Shown here: piece after piece, positions 63,157 through 64,000 of the stretch
How positions within the stretch are numbered: the stretch's first letter is position 1
Layout of the letters: every line of letters starts with the position of its first letter
Source: Thermosporothrix hazakensis
GTDB lineage: Bacteria; Chloroflexota; Ktedonobacteria; Ktedonobacterales; Ktedonobacteraceae
Assembly: GCF_003253565.1 (NCBI RefSeq)
Contig: NZ_QKUF01000001.1
Location: 577,867-641,866 of the forward strand
DNA: 64,000 bases
Direction: 5' to 3'
Translations under genes and position numbers: made by a program
The notes under the pieces: model-generated
Seen by the model: the letters and a program-made list of their open reading frames with translations, nothing else
What the model was told of the DNA's origin: nothing
The model's database searches: none

Positions 63157-64000
63157 ATGTCTGCGGTTTCATCTAAACCTGTATACTTCTATAATACTCT
63201 GACTCGCTCGAAAGAGCTGTTTCAAGCGATACATCCGCCAAAAGTAAGTATTTACTCGTGCGGTCCTACTGTTTATAAAGATATCCACATCGGCAATCTC
63301 CGTACCTTCGTCATGACCGACCTGATTCGGCGTACCCTGGAATACAACGGCTATGATGTCTTTCTAGTCCGCAATATTACCGATGTCGGTCATCTGCAAA
63401 ACGACGATATCGAGAGCGGAGAAGACAAACTAGAGGCTGAGGCACGCAAAACCGGTCGCTCCGCTCTCGAGATCGCGCAATACTACACCGAGCAATATAT
63501 GCGCGACTCGGAAGAGCTCAACATCCTGCCGCCTCACCTCTCGCCAAAGGCAACCGACCATATTCCCGAGATTCAGGATCTGACCCAAAAGCTGCTTCAG
63601 AAAGGGCTGGCCTACATCTCCGATGGGAATGTGTACTACGATGTGGACAAATTCCCGGACTATGGCAAGCTTTCGGGGAACACTGTCGAGCAGCTTCGCG
63701 CCGGTGGACATGGCCGTCAGCAGATGGAAATTGCCGAAGACAAGCAGGCACCCGAAGACTTCGCGCTCTGGAAAAAAGGCGACGAGTCACGTCAGATGAA
63801 CTGGCCGAGCCCGTGGGGCGTGGGCTTCCCCGGCTGGCACATCGAATGCTCTGCTATGTCTATGAAATACCTGGGCGAACGCTTCGATATCCATACAGGC
63901 GCGCTCGACCTTGTCTTCCCGCATCACGAGGACGAGATTGCCCAGAGTCAGGGCATCACCGGCAAACCTCCGGTAAATTATTGGATGCATGGGGAGTTCC
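63157..64000 (+). CDS. cysS: Cysteinyl-tRNA synthetase (3' end outside window)
   Basis: The first 281 residues are visible; the gene continues past the right edge. Start ATG 63157, eight bases after AAGGGGAG. Class I synthetase: the zinc ligand Cys35 in YSCGPTVY, the HIGH motif HIGN (44-47), and [20 protein letters not shown], with the further zinc Cys, then [15 protein letters not shown]. The KMSKS motif lies beyond the edge. It has its own promoter and a folded leader. Confidence 0.96.
   Translation, partial: MSAVSSKPVYFYNTLTRSKELFQAIHPPKVSIYSCGPTVYKDIHIGNLRTFVMTDLIRRTLEYNGYDVFLVRNITDVGHLQNDDIESGEDKLEAEARKTGRSALEIAQYYTEQYMRDSEELNILPPHLSPKATDHIPEIQDLTQKLLQKGLAYISDGNVYYDVDKFPDYGKLSGNTVEQLRAGGHGRQQMEIAEDKQAPEDFALWKKGDESRQMNWPSPWGVGFPGWHIECSAMSMKYLGERFDIHTGALDLVFPHHEDEIAQSQGITGKPPVNYWMHGEF

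Overview
This is a gene-dense chromosomal stretch of moderate GC content from what looks like a Chloroflexota bacterium, most likely a Ktedonobacteria-type member. The inference rests on gene content: Ser/Thr-kinase-like proteins with WD40 or Thr/Pro-rich tails, a DUF951 gene beside nadD, an FHA-PrsW fusion, a Csx15-type CRISPR accessory remnant and paired TPR proteins. No rRNA, tRNA, insertion sequence or CRISPR array was seen. Recurrent extended -10 promoters of the form TGCTATAAT mark several intergenic regions.

Layout. 1-3.4 kb: a degenerate kinase (minus strand, running off the left edge), then a DUF3311 plus sodium:solute symporter operon with a strong promoter and a highly folded 5' leader. 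3.4-6.8 kb: an acidic coiled-coil protein, a membrane-anchored beta-rich protein, and a second degenerate kinase with a Thr/Pro repeat linker and an external domain. 6.8-12.6 kb (minus): a 2-oxo-acid dehydrogenase operon (E1 alpha, E1 beta, E2) followed by lipoyl synthase, an alpha/beta hydrolase and a response regulator. 13-14.9 kb: FHA-PrsW membrane protease. 15.5-17.2 kb: a decayed type III-B CRISPR-Cas remnant (frameshifted cmr1, the tail of a DUF1887/Card1-like nuclease, frameshifted csx15) that keeps a recognisable promoter and ribosome binding site.

17.2-25 kb: cca, nadK overlapping recN, a Nudix hydrolase, a small membrane protein, a GNAT acetyltransferase and a GT87-like membrane protein. 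25.1-37.8 kb (plus): tandem TPR paralogues, an RlmD/TrmA-type RNA methyltransferase, maf, gluQ, a MscS channel, nadD, DUF951, an MFS transporter, an HExxH membrane protein and a P-loop kinase. 37.8-43.8 kb (minus): mutS-mutL and a berberine-bridge-type FAD oxidoreductase. 44-51 kb: a DUF4388-like protein, a six-helix membrane protein with a coiled-coil tail, an NmrA-like reductase, an MFS transporter, a DUF4139 protein and homoserine dehydrogenase.

51-64 kb: an apparently active kinase with a seven-repeat WD40 propeller, a class V aminotransferase, a 2H-phosphoesterase-fold protein that has lost both catalytic histidines, a zinc-ribbon protein, a frameshifted lipoprotein gene, tandem GCS2-type ligase paralogues, full-length cobalamin-dependent metH and the 5' part of cysS. 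metH and cysS both have folded leaders that do not match a riboswitch I recognise. The genes are mainly housekeeping (lipoylation, tRNA maturation and charging, NAD synthesis, mismatch and recombination repair, methionine synthesis), interspersed with signalling and membrane proteins typical of large-genome Chloroflexota.
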